From NCBI GenBank assembly GCA_001683735.1, contig LUGG01000059.1:1-64000 (forward strand): a stretch of 64,000 nt of DNA, in the 5' to 3' direction. Of this stretch, positions 45,822 to 58,790 are shown piece by piece; the first letter of the stretch is position 1, and each line of letters starts with the position of its first letter. Under the pieces are notes generated by a model. The model did no database searches. It was not told where the DNA came from and saw only the letters and a program-made list of their open reading frames with translations. Source of the stretch: Grifola frondosa (taxonomy: Eukaryota; Basidiomycota; Agaricomycetes; Polyporales; Grifolaceae). The translations under genes were made by a program, and so were the position numbers.

Positions 45822-47483
45822 TTATGCCCAATCGTCCAGTTCGACTTCATTTAATTCGTCATCAAATGAGCGAGTATTGAGAACAGTCTTTTTCCACATC
45901 GATGCAAAATCGCCAAGATTATAGTTGCGTCGTCGGCTTACTAGCCATTTTTTGTTGTGAAATCCTATCGTGCCGATATCGACCACCCGTTCGAGTTCTT
46001 GACTATTGGAATGACCAACCTGTGCCAACCCACCCGTAAAGGAGAGGCCGGCGCGGTCGGGGACACTCTCTGCCGTGGCAGGAGGCCCCAGGTGGCCGGC
46101 TTCACTAAACGAGCGGGCGGCCGGATTTACGGCCGTCCGCAGGTCAAGAAATCGAGCATCAGCAGTCAATTCGTTCCACTTGCTGGCTGCGTCCCTGTAA
46201 GACGCCATACTGCCAAGCCACGAATTTACAACAGACTGTCCCAATTTGTGGACGTCGAACAAAGACCATGAGGGAGAGAAATGAGACTTAATGACAAACG
46301 GAGTTTCCGCAACATTATTCACGTTAGTGAGTTTCTTTACCCAGTTTGGAGTAATTGTCATTAGTCCATTTACGGACCAAGTCGAGCGGATAGCCGCGCC
46401 CAATGTACAGTTGTTTAAGCTGTTCAATGGCGTCCGAGTAGTGTTCAGGTTTGCTACTCAGAACGGCTAGTCGACTCATCTCACCGATGTAAGTACCTTT
46501 CTTAACATCTTTAGGGTGGTGAGAAGCCCATGGTATTCGTTCTTTATGGTTCCGTGCCTTTGCGTAAGGCTTGTGATGTACCCGAGTGAAACAAACGGGT
46601 CTAAATACACTAGCATATCCAAGAATGGTGTGTTGTATTCTGACACGGACCACTCGATTTCTACGTCTCCAACCTGGATCCAAGACTTTGCATATTGTAA
46701 AGCTTGGTCAGCGCTGTTCGCCGGCACAATGGCTAGCATATCGTCAATGTAACGCCCGTAAAATACAGGCATACCGGGGCGGTTTTCAGCCACCCCGTCA
46801 TCGAAGGATTTTTCTTCATAATGCGCAGCGTACAAGTTTGCCATGTCTGGTGAACAAGCGACCCCCATTGCGAGGCCATTCAGCTGGATGTATGATTCTC
46901 CTTGGAAATCGAGTAATAACTCTCGACACGCGGCTTGCATGCAAGATATAAAAAGGTGCAGTGAAGCACCTTCTTGTAGTCCGCTTTGCGTTACTTTGTT
47001 TGTAATAATATTTAAACATTCGGCAAGTGGGACATTGGGATAGAAGGCAACAATGTCGCCTGAGACTATCCAATACTTTTGCAAGCCCGAGAGCTTTAGT
47101 TTCGAAAATCGAGTAGCAAGGTCTTTTGAACCTTTGATACAAAAGCGTGTTTCCGCTATAAGATTTTTGAGAACTTTAGAAACGTACTTGCCAGCGGGTG
47201 CTTGAGCGCACGAATGACAGGGTATAATGGGCCGAAATTTTGTTGGTATTTTATGGATTTTAGGTATTCCATAGAAAACCGGGACTTTCGGTTCCTCGTG
47301 CGGGTCGCTTGGACACTTAGAACGCAAAAACTCTGCTAGCTGAACATGGTTGAGCTGATCGTTGGCTAATGTAGCGATCATGTTCATTTTAAGTACGATT
47401 AACTCTAATCTATGTTGTCGCTCGGCGGGGTCTATTTTGTAACCTTCTGATATATATATTATATATAATATGATGTTTGCCAA
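45822..47483 (-). mobile_element. Penelope-like (endonuclease-deficient) reverse transcriptase, frame-broken and probably 5'-truncated
   Basis: The minus-strand reading contains the PLE signature VFYGIPKIHKIPTKFRPII. RT motifs follow: SGDIVAFYPNVPL (first Asp), NGLAMGVACSPDMANLYA, the catalytic YGRYIDDMLAIV, and the PLE-type FLDMLVYLDP. Coding then continues one frame over (KPYAKARNHKERIPWASHHP, VKKGTYIGEMSRLAVLSSKP, ending WTNDNYSK) and, after a second frame change near 46350, as FVIKSHFSPSWSLFDVHKLG to the stop at 45822. No GIY-YIG nuclease domain is visible at the C-terminus, as in telomere-associated PLEs (Athena/Coprina type). The N-terminal region seems short, and the upstream boundary near 47500 runs into AT-rich repeats. 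The two frame changes indicate an inactive copy. Confidence 0.8.
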
Positions 47484-47689
47484 TCATCCTGAAAATTGGT
47501 AGGTGTATAGCACACCTATGGAGAATGCCATTCCCAAGATATCTAAGTGTTTGGCGATCTCAAAGTCTCTTGATGTGCTTTACAAGATGATGAAAGTGAG
47601 ATCACAATAAAAATTCAAGGCCACCCCATACATTCATGCAAATGCATCCAATATCTTTATATAGTGCTCTTAATGTGTCATACAAAGTT

Positions 47690-48360
47690 TGGTGTAATTC
47701 CGATAAGAATTCGAATTTATATTGTGAAAATAATGTTTGGTCATGAGGAGAACATGGGGCATAAATTGGGATACATGCTCAACCATCTCAATTTTTCTTC
47801 ACATGATGTCTATATATGCAGAGAGGATAGGCATTCAGTTTGAAATGATTCTGACAAGGTTCAGAATTTATATTGAGGAAATGATGTTTTGTCATGGGGA
47901 GAACATGGGGTATAAATTACAATATGTTTCCAATGACTTTGATTGTGTTTCCTAGCTATGTACATGGACATGAAGAAGATATGTATCCAGTTTTGAGTCA
48001 TTTGAATGGGTTTTCAAATTTATGTGGAGAAAATAGTGTTTGACCAGGGGGGAGAAGATTGCTTACAAATTAGAAATTAGAATACCTATCCAACTGACTG
48101 CATTATACATTTTAACTGTTCTTATGTCCTCTAAAGATATGGATGTGCAGTTTGAAAGTATTTTGACCAAGTTTCAGAATTTATACTGAGGAGAAGATGA
48201 ATGATGTTTGGTCATGAAGACAACCTGAGTCATAAATTAGAATGTGTGTTCAACTGACTCTATTATCCCTTGCAATTATGTTAACATACCTTAATCAGAT
48301 GGACATGCAGTTGCTAGCAATTTGAACAAGGTTCAAAATTTATATTGACGAAATAGTATT
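47690..48360. repeat. Degenerate ~155-bp tandem repeat (about five units)
   Basis: The landmark AATTTATATTG-type motif recurs at 47714, 47865, 48017, 48178 and 48337 (spacings 151, 152, 161 and 159). Each copy is followed by ATGTTTGGTCATGAGGAGAA-like and CATAAATT-like sequence and later by TTCAACTGACTC-like sequence. The units are strongly diverged, AT-rich and non-coding, like an old satellite. Confidence 0.7.
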
Positions 48361-51300
48361 CCTGTATCTGGAGCGCTAATGGTATCAACCAGTGGAGCGA
48401 CCTTGTAGCATTAAATTTCATGTTGCATTCTGTCTGTGTATTATGCCATATTATTTATGTGATGTTCAAGCATACAGATCAAGTTCTGAATCAATATAAA
48501 AGAAATAGTAATGAGGCACCGGGAGCACTGACTTTAATAATCGATATCACATCATGAAAGACTTTATTGTTTGATTGCATTGAACATACTAGCAGATACC
48601 CATGTCATGCCATGGTAGGGGGATTTCAAATTGTGTGAAGTTATCCATTGATACATATAATCAATATCAAAATATAATATGTCGGATTCAAACAATATTA
48701 GAAAATGGACTAATTATGACAGTCGGTATCAATTAGACTTTGAGACCGGTCAGCTAGTTCACTGATTGTGAAGGTGGTGGAGCTTTCAGCTTCATTTCCT
48801 CACTTTCAATGTCCCCACTGATGCTGGGAGCTTCGAAGCTAATTCTTGCTCGCTTCTTGCCTTTGTCCTGCAGGGGACTCCCAGTATGACTTCTATCTGC
48901 AATATCATCAAACCATCATGTTCAACCCATGCATCCGGGAGGAAGAGTGGCAGGATCTGCATGCAAATAAGAAGTGAACAGGTGAAATAAGCTTACTTGC
49001 CACCAAAGACATGAACACCTGACGTTGAGCTTCCAAAAAGTATGATGTCCTCTATTATTGATGTGAATGACTGCAGTGTCATTTAACCGCCATGAGCATG
49101 CCCTCAGCATATCTGATTGATGCCTCTGTGCATGGAAATGGCTTGAATTTTTTCAAAGCACTTGGAATCCAGAATACGAACTTCAACATGTAGATTTTCA
49201 TTCCCTGCAAAGTGTTCCGGAGTGACGACACATACTGATAGGCCACGACATCGACAGTCGAAGCAGTGATATTTATGCTCGAACAGCATCCCAATATGCT
49301 CAGAAGGGGTTAGTGGTGTGAGTCAAGTCCATCAGATTGAAGAAGCTGTTATGATTTGTTAAGTTAGAGCCTTCATGTTGGGTCACCCAGCTGATATTGC
49401 CAACGATATCATAACCATTATGCGACATTGTCTGTGAATATAGATCAGCCTCTGCAGTGACCTTTGCTCCCTGTAATTTGGATGAGTTGAATACCGCAAG
49501 ACAATCAACGTGTCCTACTTACCATAGCATATAAGACATAAGTTCCTTGGTTGGCAAAGTTGACCAAATCTTTTGTTATAAAACTTTCTTGCAAAAGATT
49601 ACTACAAAAGCAACACAGGCGTTTCTAGCTCGCATAAAATGTGAGTGTCCAGATAGCTCCATCAATGCTCGAGATTGGATATGGGCTCACACCAAGTACA
49701 CACGATCTGTCAGGATTGTGGGCTCATTAATGACTGCGGTGGCGAATATCAATATCAATACCGTTAGCTCGTTAATGATGGATTGTGTGCACTTGAAGTC
49801 ATCGCATGAAATGAAGCCAGTGCTCAAGTTATGTGCACTCGCCAACCAAACTGAGGCCCAAGTGATTATTTAGGCAACTACCAAATGAGAAAGGTATCCG
49901 AAATGAGACGTTCCAAAATGAGAACGGTATCCAAAATAAGAAATATCTGAAATGAGCAGTGTTTCAGACACCAAGCTTGACTATTACAGAAGATTTGCTC
50001 AATAGAGCCGGATATATCATTGTTTTCCATTCAGGCAAGTTTCTAATTGATATAAAAGAAATTATGATGAGACATCAGGAGCACTAGTCGTACGACCTTT
50101 TTTTTAATTATCAGAATGGGAGAGACCCTGTTCTATTTTGGTATTCCATTCAATATATATCTTCATAAAAGTAAAGTAAGGTGCATGGTTTTTACTAACC
50201 CAGACAGGTTTGTTAATTAATATGGAGATAATAATATGCTATGAGAAGAGTGTAGAGAAGGGCTTGAGCATGCAGGCCGATGTTCTGACATACGTTGGAG
50301 CATCATAACATCAGCAAGGGATTATTATAACTCTGATGACACTCAATGAGACTATACATTCAATTCAGATAGTAGGCAGTCTGATTCAGGTTATATCTTG
50401 ATTCCCAACCGTGGAGCCTCATGATGCATGAACTGAAAGGCTGAAGTATTGCTTAAATCCCAGGCCCATGCCTAATGATTGTCTCGTTGCAATTTTTGTC
50501 TTTCACTACTTAAATGGCCTCCACATTCCATAGAGTATAATTCATACAATGTCATTTTTCCCTATGACAGTTTCAGCCAAGCTTGGCAACACTACTTACA
50601 GCCAGCACATGGGTAGCAGTATCATATAAGTGAAGTTTATCAATGACTGTGATTTTCAATTTTTGAAGGATAATTGTTGGTGTTGTGATTACAGGGCAGT
50701 GTTTGTTTGCCATCCACAAGAGGTTTTTTGAAAAAATGGAAGAGTTTAAGTGACAGAATCAAAAATGGAGGACATAACATTACATTTATAGAGCAGGCAG
50801 AACAGTATCTACTACACCATCATGGTGAACAGTTCTTCATTTTCTTTCTTTTATTAGTCACCTTCATTGAACACTTAACTTCCCTCTTCACTTTTTCTCT
50901 CAAATCCCAACTTTTTTTGATAGCCTGTCTGCGTAGGTCCCACCCCTTGTGCCTATCTTCGTTTGGTTTTATGGGCAATGATTTTGTATCTGCCACATTT
51001 TTCGATAGCTTTCATCAATACAAATTGTATTTAATATGAGATGATTGCTATAAACAAGTTATGATCTCACCTCTGCCCACTGCAGTGCATAGGGCGATGC
51101 TGGTGGTGACCGCTCATTAGTATCAAACATCCTAAAGCACAGTTGCTTAGTCTAAGATACACTGCTTGAAGGGTTAGTACTACATACCGTTAAAGAAGAA
51201 ACCAACAAAACAAATGGTATGATATATGCAGTGGCTACTCTTTTTTTATTGTAAAATGAGAGGCAACCAAAACCCGGGAATTGAGCCACAATATGTAGAA

Positions 51301-51838
51301 AATGTACAAAGTGCACAGACCATGTGAAGTGTCTATATATGTTTATTTGGTCATGCTCTTCTGATTTCGTCCATGTCTGATCTAAGCTTACAAATCATCG
51401 CTGCCTCCCAACTGCTGTATATATATTTGTTGAAACATTTTTCAATGGGGTACACTACACCACTACTGTCATGCATGACATCGACAGCTTATGGTGGCGA
51501 GTAAGTGTTAGATATGAACGGTAACAATCCTGATGGTTGGAGATATGGTAGTAAGTCAATTTACCGTTATGTGGCGTGAATTTGGGAGTAAAAATAAGCA
51601 TCAGCAGATGTGATACACACTTTGAATAACATGCAGGACAAGGTTTCGACCAATGACACGTAAGACCAAAATTCATAAACAGCACAGAAGTGGACATATT
51701 CATGATATCACGAATGACTTTGGTAATTACAACACCAATCGTTCATTGGACTAGTATAAACCTGTAATTTTTGAATACATACTCCAGCAAAGGTGTGATT
51801 TATTTTGGGGAGTATAGAAAGTCACCGAGAGGTGTATG
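48361..51838. other. AT-rich gene-poor stretch with diverged repeats
   Basis: A segment around 48479-48533 (ATATAAAAGAAATAGTAATG) recurs diverged at 50035-50089. A minus-strand trace at 49290-48920 with several Cys and His residues (YHCFDCRCRGLSVCVVTPEH) may be a transposase relic. A 108-codon plus-strand frame at 49547-49873 has no recognisable motif. No supported gene. Confidence 0.45.
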
Positions 51839-54800
51839 TCAGTTGTCATCATCATATCCATCGCTCGAACGTGAAGTCTGAGAGCTATCCTCATCGTCTC
51901 CTTCCCCACCTTCCCCACTCCAATATGATCGCTGATCATCCCCACTGTCTTCCGTCACAACATTGCGATCCTCTTGCCATTCCTCCTCTTCATCGTCATA
52001 TACGTCCTGCACGATATCTGCCTTCCTTCTCGAGCGCGGTGGTTTTCGCATATTCTTAGCTATGTTTGACCGTTTCTTGTTGAGGGCTCGCTTCTTCTTC
52101 CTTTCAGAGGCCATGATAGTTCTTGCTGCATCCTGTGTAAGTCCCCGTGATACAAGAAGCTTCTTCATGAACTCCGTTCGAGGCTCAGTTACTCGTGCCC
52201 TGCTTGCACCAGGTTTAGAGCGTTTACCTGCACCCACACGCTGTAGTCGATAGAATTCTGGGTTAGTGATGACCTGAATCGATTCATCCCGTTTGCACCA
52301 GACGTAACCATGATGGTTTGGCGTTCCCCTGCTTGCGACAGGTAGACACTGAGTGTTGGTAAAGATTTCTCGGAGATGAGAGCGAAGAGTCTCTCTGTCG
52401 TCATCACCCAAGCCGTGTAGGACCTGATGATACTGTCCGATATATCCGGCTGATGAGTAGAAGCTATTCCATTGTGATCCCTGATGAACTTCATGTTCGA
52501 TGTCATGAAAGAAAATATCCATGCGAGATCTGAACGTCATTTCAGGTCTACCTCTGATGCCACCGTCCAGACCAGCATTGCAGGGTAGGAATTTGACGTT
52601 TGTAATTGAGACATAGATGGTTTCCACAGTCCAAATGCCCATAGCCTCTTGCAAGGTATTTGGCGTGATGAGACGATCCCGCACTACCCATGTTTCACGA
52701 AGGAAAAGCCAGAGCTGTTCAGTAAATGTGACGAAAAGTCGTCCCGCTTGTAGAGAGACGTCCCAGATGGTATCGTAAACCCATGGACGGATGACTATCC
52801 ATGGGGAGTGTTCTATCACCCTCGAAAGCTCGGACCACATAGGAGCAGGTCCAAGAGGATACTCTACAGATGGACCCTCCATATCGGGCAGCTGCTTCAA
52901 AATACGAGCACTCCTTTTGCTGTGATATCCCATAGCTCTCATTACATCCACGTCATCGACTTCCTCAACCTCGGGAAGTGGATTCTCATCCGTGATGTCA
53001 AGGTCATGCAGGAACATCATACCAAACCTCGACTTGATTGCACGAAAGCGTAACAGAGCAAGTGATTCCTTGACATGGGCCGGAAGAATCATGGGCGGGC
53101 TATCCACACAGCGGATTAGATGAGATATGATGCCTGTGATTATTCCATAATTCGTAGGAGGTGCTTTGTGGAGACGAATCTGAACTTGCCGAAGTTCTTC
53201 GATCCGTCTGGTGAGGAACGTGAATAATGAATCTGTACGAATCCACAGGATTGGATCGGATTTAAGAAACTGTTCCACCTGCCAATCTCTGTGTATGAGA
53301 CTAAAGAACGGATGGGCGAAAAGAAAACATACAAGTGTTTTGCAGTCTGTGAATATCTGCTTGAGGGCTGAACCTCCTATGCGATATTCGTCGCGGGTTC
53401 CATAATAGCGATGCCTTGCATCACCACTGAACAGCTTGACACGGCGTGCACATTCCGCATGGTATTGTTCATTGACATCATAAGCATCTCCATCCTGGGC
53501 AAAAAACGGGATATTGTCCTTTGTGCGAGTGACCTCGTAGACGAGGTTATATGCCGATCGAAAGAGGACATGAGTCCTCCGAGACCGTTCTTTAGACATC
53601 TCCGCCTGAATCCCGCCATATCGACCGAGTGTGTTCAAGTTATGCATGGTCCCAGAATTAAATCCTGCAGCACCGAAGGAGGCATCCAAAGCATCCAATC
53701 TCCACAGGCCTACCACAGGCTTACGCAAAGTGCTTTTCTTCGGATTAAATGAGAAGGCGAGATCCACAAGGAGCTCTCCATTGGTGCGGTCCATCATGTA
53801 ATCCAAATCCAGCTGAGGAAATTCTGTCCTGAGGCGTTCCCAGGGGTTTCTTCTATCGTCGATTGTATGAACGGACTGCTGCGTTTGCAACTTCAAGTTC
53901 TTTCCCTCGAGCACAAAGAAAAATGACCGGTAACGTCTGAGCGAGGCGTCACTGGACTCTGCCAATATGTCGAACATAGTAGACTGTATCCGCGCGAAGT
54001 TGTCGGCAGATATAGCAACCGTCTTGGGACGATAGTAGTTACCCTTTCGCTTATCCTTCGTCGCGGATTTTAGCTTGAACTCTTCGACGTTATAGTCCAC
54101 ATATGGTAAGATGCTATCCTCGGCATTAGACACTACTGCCGGTAGCACGACCTGATTCCAAAACAGGGCCTGGACTTCATAGGGCATTAGGGCCTCTCGT
54201 TTCCCGGTGAACTCGTCTCTGTGTATCATTCTGGGAAAGAATATGTTGATTGTGATGGGACCGGCACCGTCGACCAGTTTCGCGAATGTCGTGTGTGGAA
54301 TTGCACTAAGGGGGAATGACTGCTCGATCCACTCTCTTTGACCATTACGCCTATCGTCATCAGAGGGCGGAATGAGAATCTCGGCAGAGACATGATTGCT
54401 CTTTCGGATCGGTGGTACTCTGTTCACTGTTGGACTCATAGCAACATGTGCACAAGTCCTAACCTTGACAAGTTTTGTGACCCAGATGAGGCTATCGATG
54501 TCGATAGACACATCTATATCTGACGGAGACAAGCAAATGGCATCTCTTTCGGGATCCACTTCAAGGTAGTCCCCTTCCTTTGTACGGCCACAGATGTAGA
54601 GCGCTCTGCTGGCTTCCGATCCAACCTCGCCGGCCATCCTCTGCATGTCCCCGATACCCAATGTTACGATGTCGGTAACCGCAATCATATCTGGCTCCCC
54701 GAAAATGCCCCTTTCTCTAAAGAGTGGTTCGGAACACTGCGAGAATCGGATGTAGGTTTTCGGTGAGTAGTCTGATGGAACTCCGACAGTGAGGATATGC

Positions 54801-56898
54801 TTTGACACCTCCATTGGATGTCCAAGATAAAATATGTGTGCGAAGCGCGCGAGGAGTCGGTAACCATAGTCCGCAAATACAGTCCAGCAGCTACGGTGGG
54901 TGAGCAGGTGGTATGGCTCGAATGTATGCATTAGGTTGGGACCTCCAAGCTCCAGACTGTTTGAATAAGGCAAGAAGTCCTCAGCAGTAGGACCATCATC
55001 ATAATCATCAAAATTCGACGAGTGGCGTGGCCAGATGGGATGGTCAGGAAATGGAAGATCCACAGGAGATGTTGGTCTCGGAAACCTGCACATACTAAGC
55101 ATGGACCAGTCTCCAACATGCTTCAGCCGAATTCGACCAACCCGCCTGGATGGTGGTTCGACAAGATCAGAATGTACATCAGCGCTCGTCCCTCGGCCGA
55201 TCTGTAGCACAGCGGGAAGATGTCCACGGTCATGACCCTGTATCAATGGCTGACAACCTGCCTGCGCACGCACTCCCGAGTTAATGTTGTCCTGTAACTG
55301 GGAAGCGTTCGTCAGGGCATCAAATGCGGCTTTTGTGCTTCGACAGGAAATGCAATTAGTGCTCGATAGTCGTATGTTCCTAAATATCATGGCATCCTCA
55401 GCATGGGTCTGGAGCGAATGGATTGCTTGAGTTATATCGTCCTCGATATTATATGTGGGAGCAGCAGTCGGTCGTTGATCATAGGAGGCCCATTCGACCG
55501 GTGCGCTTTCATGAAGATGCAGGAAGTCTTGGTATGCTGTGGAGAGAATGCGACATAGATCGAGATACATTTTCATCCGAATGAGATGTCCACAGATGAT
55601 GCTGAGGTGCTCCATTGTACCATCATCATGCAACGTTATACCGTGGCGAAAGATGTGAAGCGCTGCCATTACTGCGTGAGGACCACAGTTGTAGCCATCC
55701 ATCGCCCAAGGAACATTGAAAGCAGAAATATTCTGCTGCGTGCCAACATCCCATCCGTGTAGAAGACATAGATGATGGTAGTAGCGTGGCCCCTCCCACT
55801 CCTCCCATGGATCATATATCTGTTTATCGCTCGTACGACCAAGAACGTGAATGGTATGATGCTCCATGTCCATCACGACCACGAAGTAATGATTCCGATG
55901 AAGAACGACAAATATGAGTGGTGTAATGTCGCAAGGGCCTGTGTCAGGAAGAAAATAGTTTCGACGGAAATTGTGAATGGAATATGCTTGATCATTGTAA
56001 GATTGTTCAGATTTCCAAGCTCCTGCGACGAAGGTGTCCACGTAACGTGCTTTTGATGTTGTGGAATTCATGAACCAGGCATGAAGGAGGTATAAATTGA
56101 TGAGACTGAAGTCCAGCCATTGACGGTCGGCCAGTGTATCCAAACTTGCTAGCGCAGCCTGCCACAACCATGGGTTGGAAAGGCAGCGCCCTTTGTATAT
56201 GATCGCAACAGTCAAGGAAAAGCAGGTGACTAGCGTGAATGTGTAAACTCAACTGGCTCTGTCCAAACGATCTCCAAGTGACAATTCCTCCGGTGAGTTA
56301 GAACGAGTACTATTGTGTGTTGGAAATGATGGTGATCGAATCACAGTTCTTGGCTGGGGCGGTATAAATGTCGCATCCATACTATTCTCTGAGTCATCTG
56401 TAGATTCATCTCTGTCGGAGCTATGTTCGCTGGATGACGACAGGGGATGTGACTTTGCATCCAAGAGACTGGTTAGAATTTCAGCCAGTTCGGCCACATT
56501 CTGCTCGTCATCAATACGACTCCCACTGGTCTTGATCGCTTCCAGCATGTGCCAATCAGGTTCATAACAGGGCAATGAGTCATCACCTCCTAAGGAGCTG
56601 GTTGTAGAATATATGGTTTTTGCTGTTTGTTCTGTGGCTGGTTCAGTTCGCAACGATTATGTCTGGATGAGGGCTGGTACATACGATGACATGATGAGTC
56701 GGTCCATGTCGTCCTTGTCCCAGATAGAATGGGAGAGCTGTGATTGGATATATTAAGGTAATGATCCAGGGTTGCGGCCAGGTCCTCGTGCGATGCGCTC
56801 GTCAATGGAGGTGACGGCGTTTCAGCCGTGGGTTTCAAATTCAGTAGGCGGTCGAACATGATCTGGAGGTCGTCATTAGAATCGGTGGGGGAAGACAT
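51839..56898 (-). CDS. ~1640-residue protein with divergent Ulp1-like (C48) domain, function unknown
   Basis: Exon 1 starts at 56898 (MSSPTDSNDDLQIMFDRLLN). A 45-nt intron (donor GTATGT near 56691) leads to exon 2 (Ser/Asp-rich, DSENSMDATFIPPQP). An intron of about 62 nt (donor GTTGAG, acceptor ACAAAG) leads to one exon of more than 4.3 kb without interruption to TGA 51839-51841. The start of the big exon resembles a SUMO/adenain-type cysteine peptidase: NHYFVVVMDMEHHTIHVLG (His) and MDGYNCGPHAVMAALH (Cys). Where Ulp1 has its Asp, this reads Gly, and the oxyanion Gln is also not evident, so peptidase activity is doubtful. About 1000 further residues match nothing I know (segments DLAFSFNPKK, LWRLDALDASFGAAGFNSGT, WIVIRPWVYDTIWDVSLQ). 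The C-terminus is basic (KKKRALNKKRSN, a likely nuclear signal), then very acidic. The intact long frame suggests selection. Confidence 0.7.
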
Positions 56899-57984
56899 AT
56901 GAGCAATAGGATCTGTAGATCGCGTCTGGGTTAGGCTGTAGGAAGTCGTTTATATGAATGTATCGACGAACAGTGTCGATGTAAATTTTGTCTCCTTTTG
57001 CCTGGAGGCATTTTGTAAAGGTGCACGCAATCTCCGGCACATTGGGGTCTTTTATTTATCATGTGTCTGTGGGTGGGATCAATGACATAAACTATGAGCG
57101 CGTCATAGGGTCATGGCGTGGATTGGATAACTTCAGACACGCACCAACCATATGATTGTAGCCGGCACACTGGATAATTCAAATACACGGTAGGTTAGTG
57201 ACGATGCCGATCATAGTTTCACATTTTACCTAACGTACTTCGCACCATGCATCGCATTCATGACACAGCACGTCTAACATTTTACAAATGTATACCTGTT
57301 GGTATCACATACATGACCTGCTTATCTTAGAATGAAAGGATGCTACTTGTCTCCTGTGCATCAAACCAAAGACTGTCAGTTTTCTATAAGTTCACAATTA
57401 ACTAGAACACTACATTAAATCGCAATCGGAGGGATTGCCATCGAATTGAGAAACCTGGCGATGGTCTTTGTCCTGTCATCACTCTGCAGCTATACAGGGA
57501 CAACTGTTGGCAAATATAACTAGAATTACTGAGGGATAGCATACCTTCCTTTCATGAGCATCAATCCTTGTACCCAAACATTGGCACGTTGTACCGTGTG
57601 TGTATTCCCATTATATCACATGCAACTGGTTCGCTGTCTCCATGCATTGAAATGAACAATATCATTGAATGGTGATAACTCATGAATCCATGGAGAGTCC
57701 CCTCATGGACATCTACTAGATATTATGACCGCACGAAGCGTATCTGCCTTTTAAACCATGAATGCCACATATAGAAGTAAATTGATAATTATCGTATAGG
57801 TCGGGATTCGAACTCGAACCTTCCGACAACTGCAGCAAGGTCAGTAGATCGCGATCTCGATCTACGATCATGTGTCAGCGGAGTTGGGAAGCACTTCCCC
57901 GCGGAATTGGACCTTTCCTTCTTTCGAACTTCCATCATCTCTGCGACCGGAAGTGCAACATATTTTCCTGTGCTCGCTGGGCCC
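56899..57984. other. AT-rich intergenic region
   Basis: No open frame of note. A tRNA-like B box (GTTCGAATCCC on the minus strand, near 57800) is present without a foldable tRNA. The last 50 bp contain a degenerate unit of the array that follows (GATACAACCAGC ... GGTATGT). Confidence 0.4.
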
Positions 57985-58790
57985 CTGATACAACCAGCGT
58001 CCCATAGTAATTAGGTATGTCCCCTCACCTCTTACTCACCGTCGCCCTGCACGCCGGAAACGACTGCAGGTGCGATGTCGACCATACAATGTCCGCTGTG
58101 CGCTGGATACAACCACAGCGGATGTCCTCCCCAGGTATGTCCCCCTCACCTCTTATTCACCGTCGCCCTGCACGCCGGAAACGACTGTAGGTGCGATGTC
58201 GACCATACAATGTCCGCTGTGCGCTGGATACAACCACAGCAGATGTCCTCCAGAGGTATGTCCCCTCACCTCTTACTCACCGTCGCCCTGCACGCCGGAA
58301 ACGACTGCAGGTGCGATGTCGACCATACAATGTCCGCTGTGCGCTGGATACAACCACAGCGGATGTCCTCCCCAGGTATGTCCCCCTCACCTCTTACTCA
58401 CCGTCGCCCTGCACGCTGGAAACGACTGCAGGTGCGATGTCGACCATACAATGTCCGCTGTGCGCTGGATACAACCACAGCGGACGTTCTCCAGAGGTAT
58501 GTCCCCCTCACCTCTTATTCACAGTCGCCCTGCACGCCGGAAACGACTGTAGGTGCGATGTCGACCATACAATGTCCGCTGTGCGCTGGATACAACCACA
58601 GCGGATGTCCTCCCCAGGTATGTCCCCTCACCTCTTACTCACCGTCGCCCTGCACGCTGGAAACGACTGCAGGTGCGATGTCGACCATACAATGTCCGCT
58701 GTGCGCTGGATACAACCACAGCGGACGTTCTCCAGAGGTATGTCCCCCTCACCTCTTATTCATCATTCCCCTGCATGCCGGAAACGATGC
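57985..58790 (+). repeat. Tandem array, 120/121-bp units, each with a mini-exon-like 65-nt segment
   Basis: Six nearly identical full units, recognised by GTGCGATGTCGACC at 58070, 58191, 58311, 58432, 58553 and 58673 (steps 121, 120, 121, 121, 120), plus degenerate partial units at both ends. Each unit has a CTGCAG or CTGTAG acceptor-like site, 65 nt, a CAG|GTATGT-type donor, and 55-56 nt of pyrimidine-rich sequence. One frame of the 65-mer gives QCPLCAGYNHSGCPPQ, a C-x2-C-x4-H-x2-C pattern. The ends of the 65-mers alternate between CCCCAG and CCAGAG forms, giving a ~241-bp dimer repeated three times. All three plus frames stay open across most of the array (up to 261 codons, 58075-58860). 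Confidence 0.85.

Noticed and set aside
45770..45825. Possible tRNA 3' half (GGTTCAAACCCCAC on the minus strand)
   Set aside because: Only a T-arm-like part is present; no D arm or acceptor partner was found.
49547..49873. 108-codon plus-strand frame in the AT-rich region
   Set aside because: Isolated, with no neighbouring exons or recognisable motif; probably a chance frame or a relic.
57790..57870. tRNA-like sequence on the minus strand (B box GTTCGAATCCC)
   Set aside because: The T arm nearly folds, but no anticodon arm or acceptor stem could be formed, so it is not called as a tRNA.
57985..58790. CRISPR-like array
   Set aside because: The units are contiguous near-identical 120-bp repeats without unique spacers, and the genome is eukaryotic.
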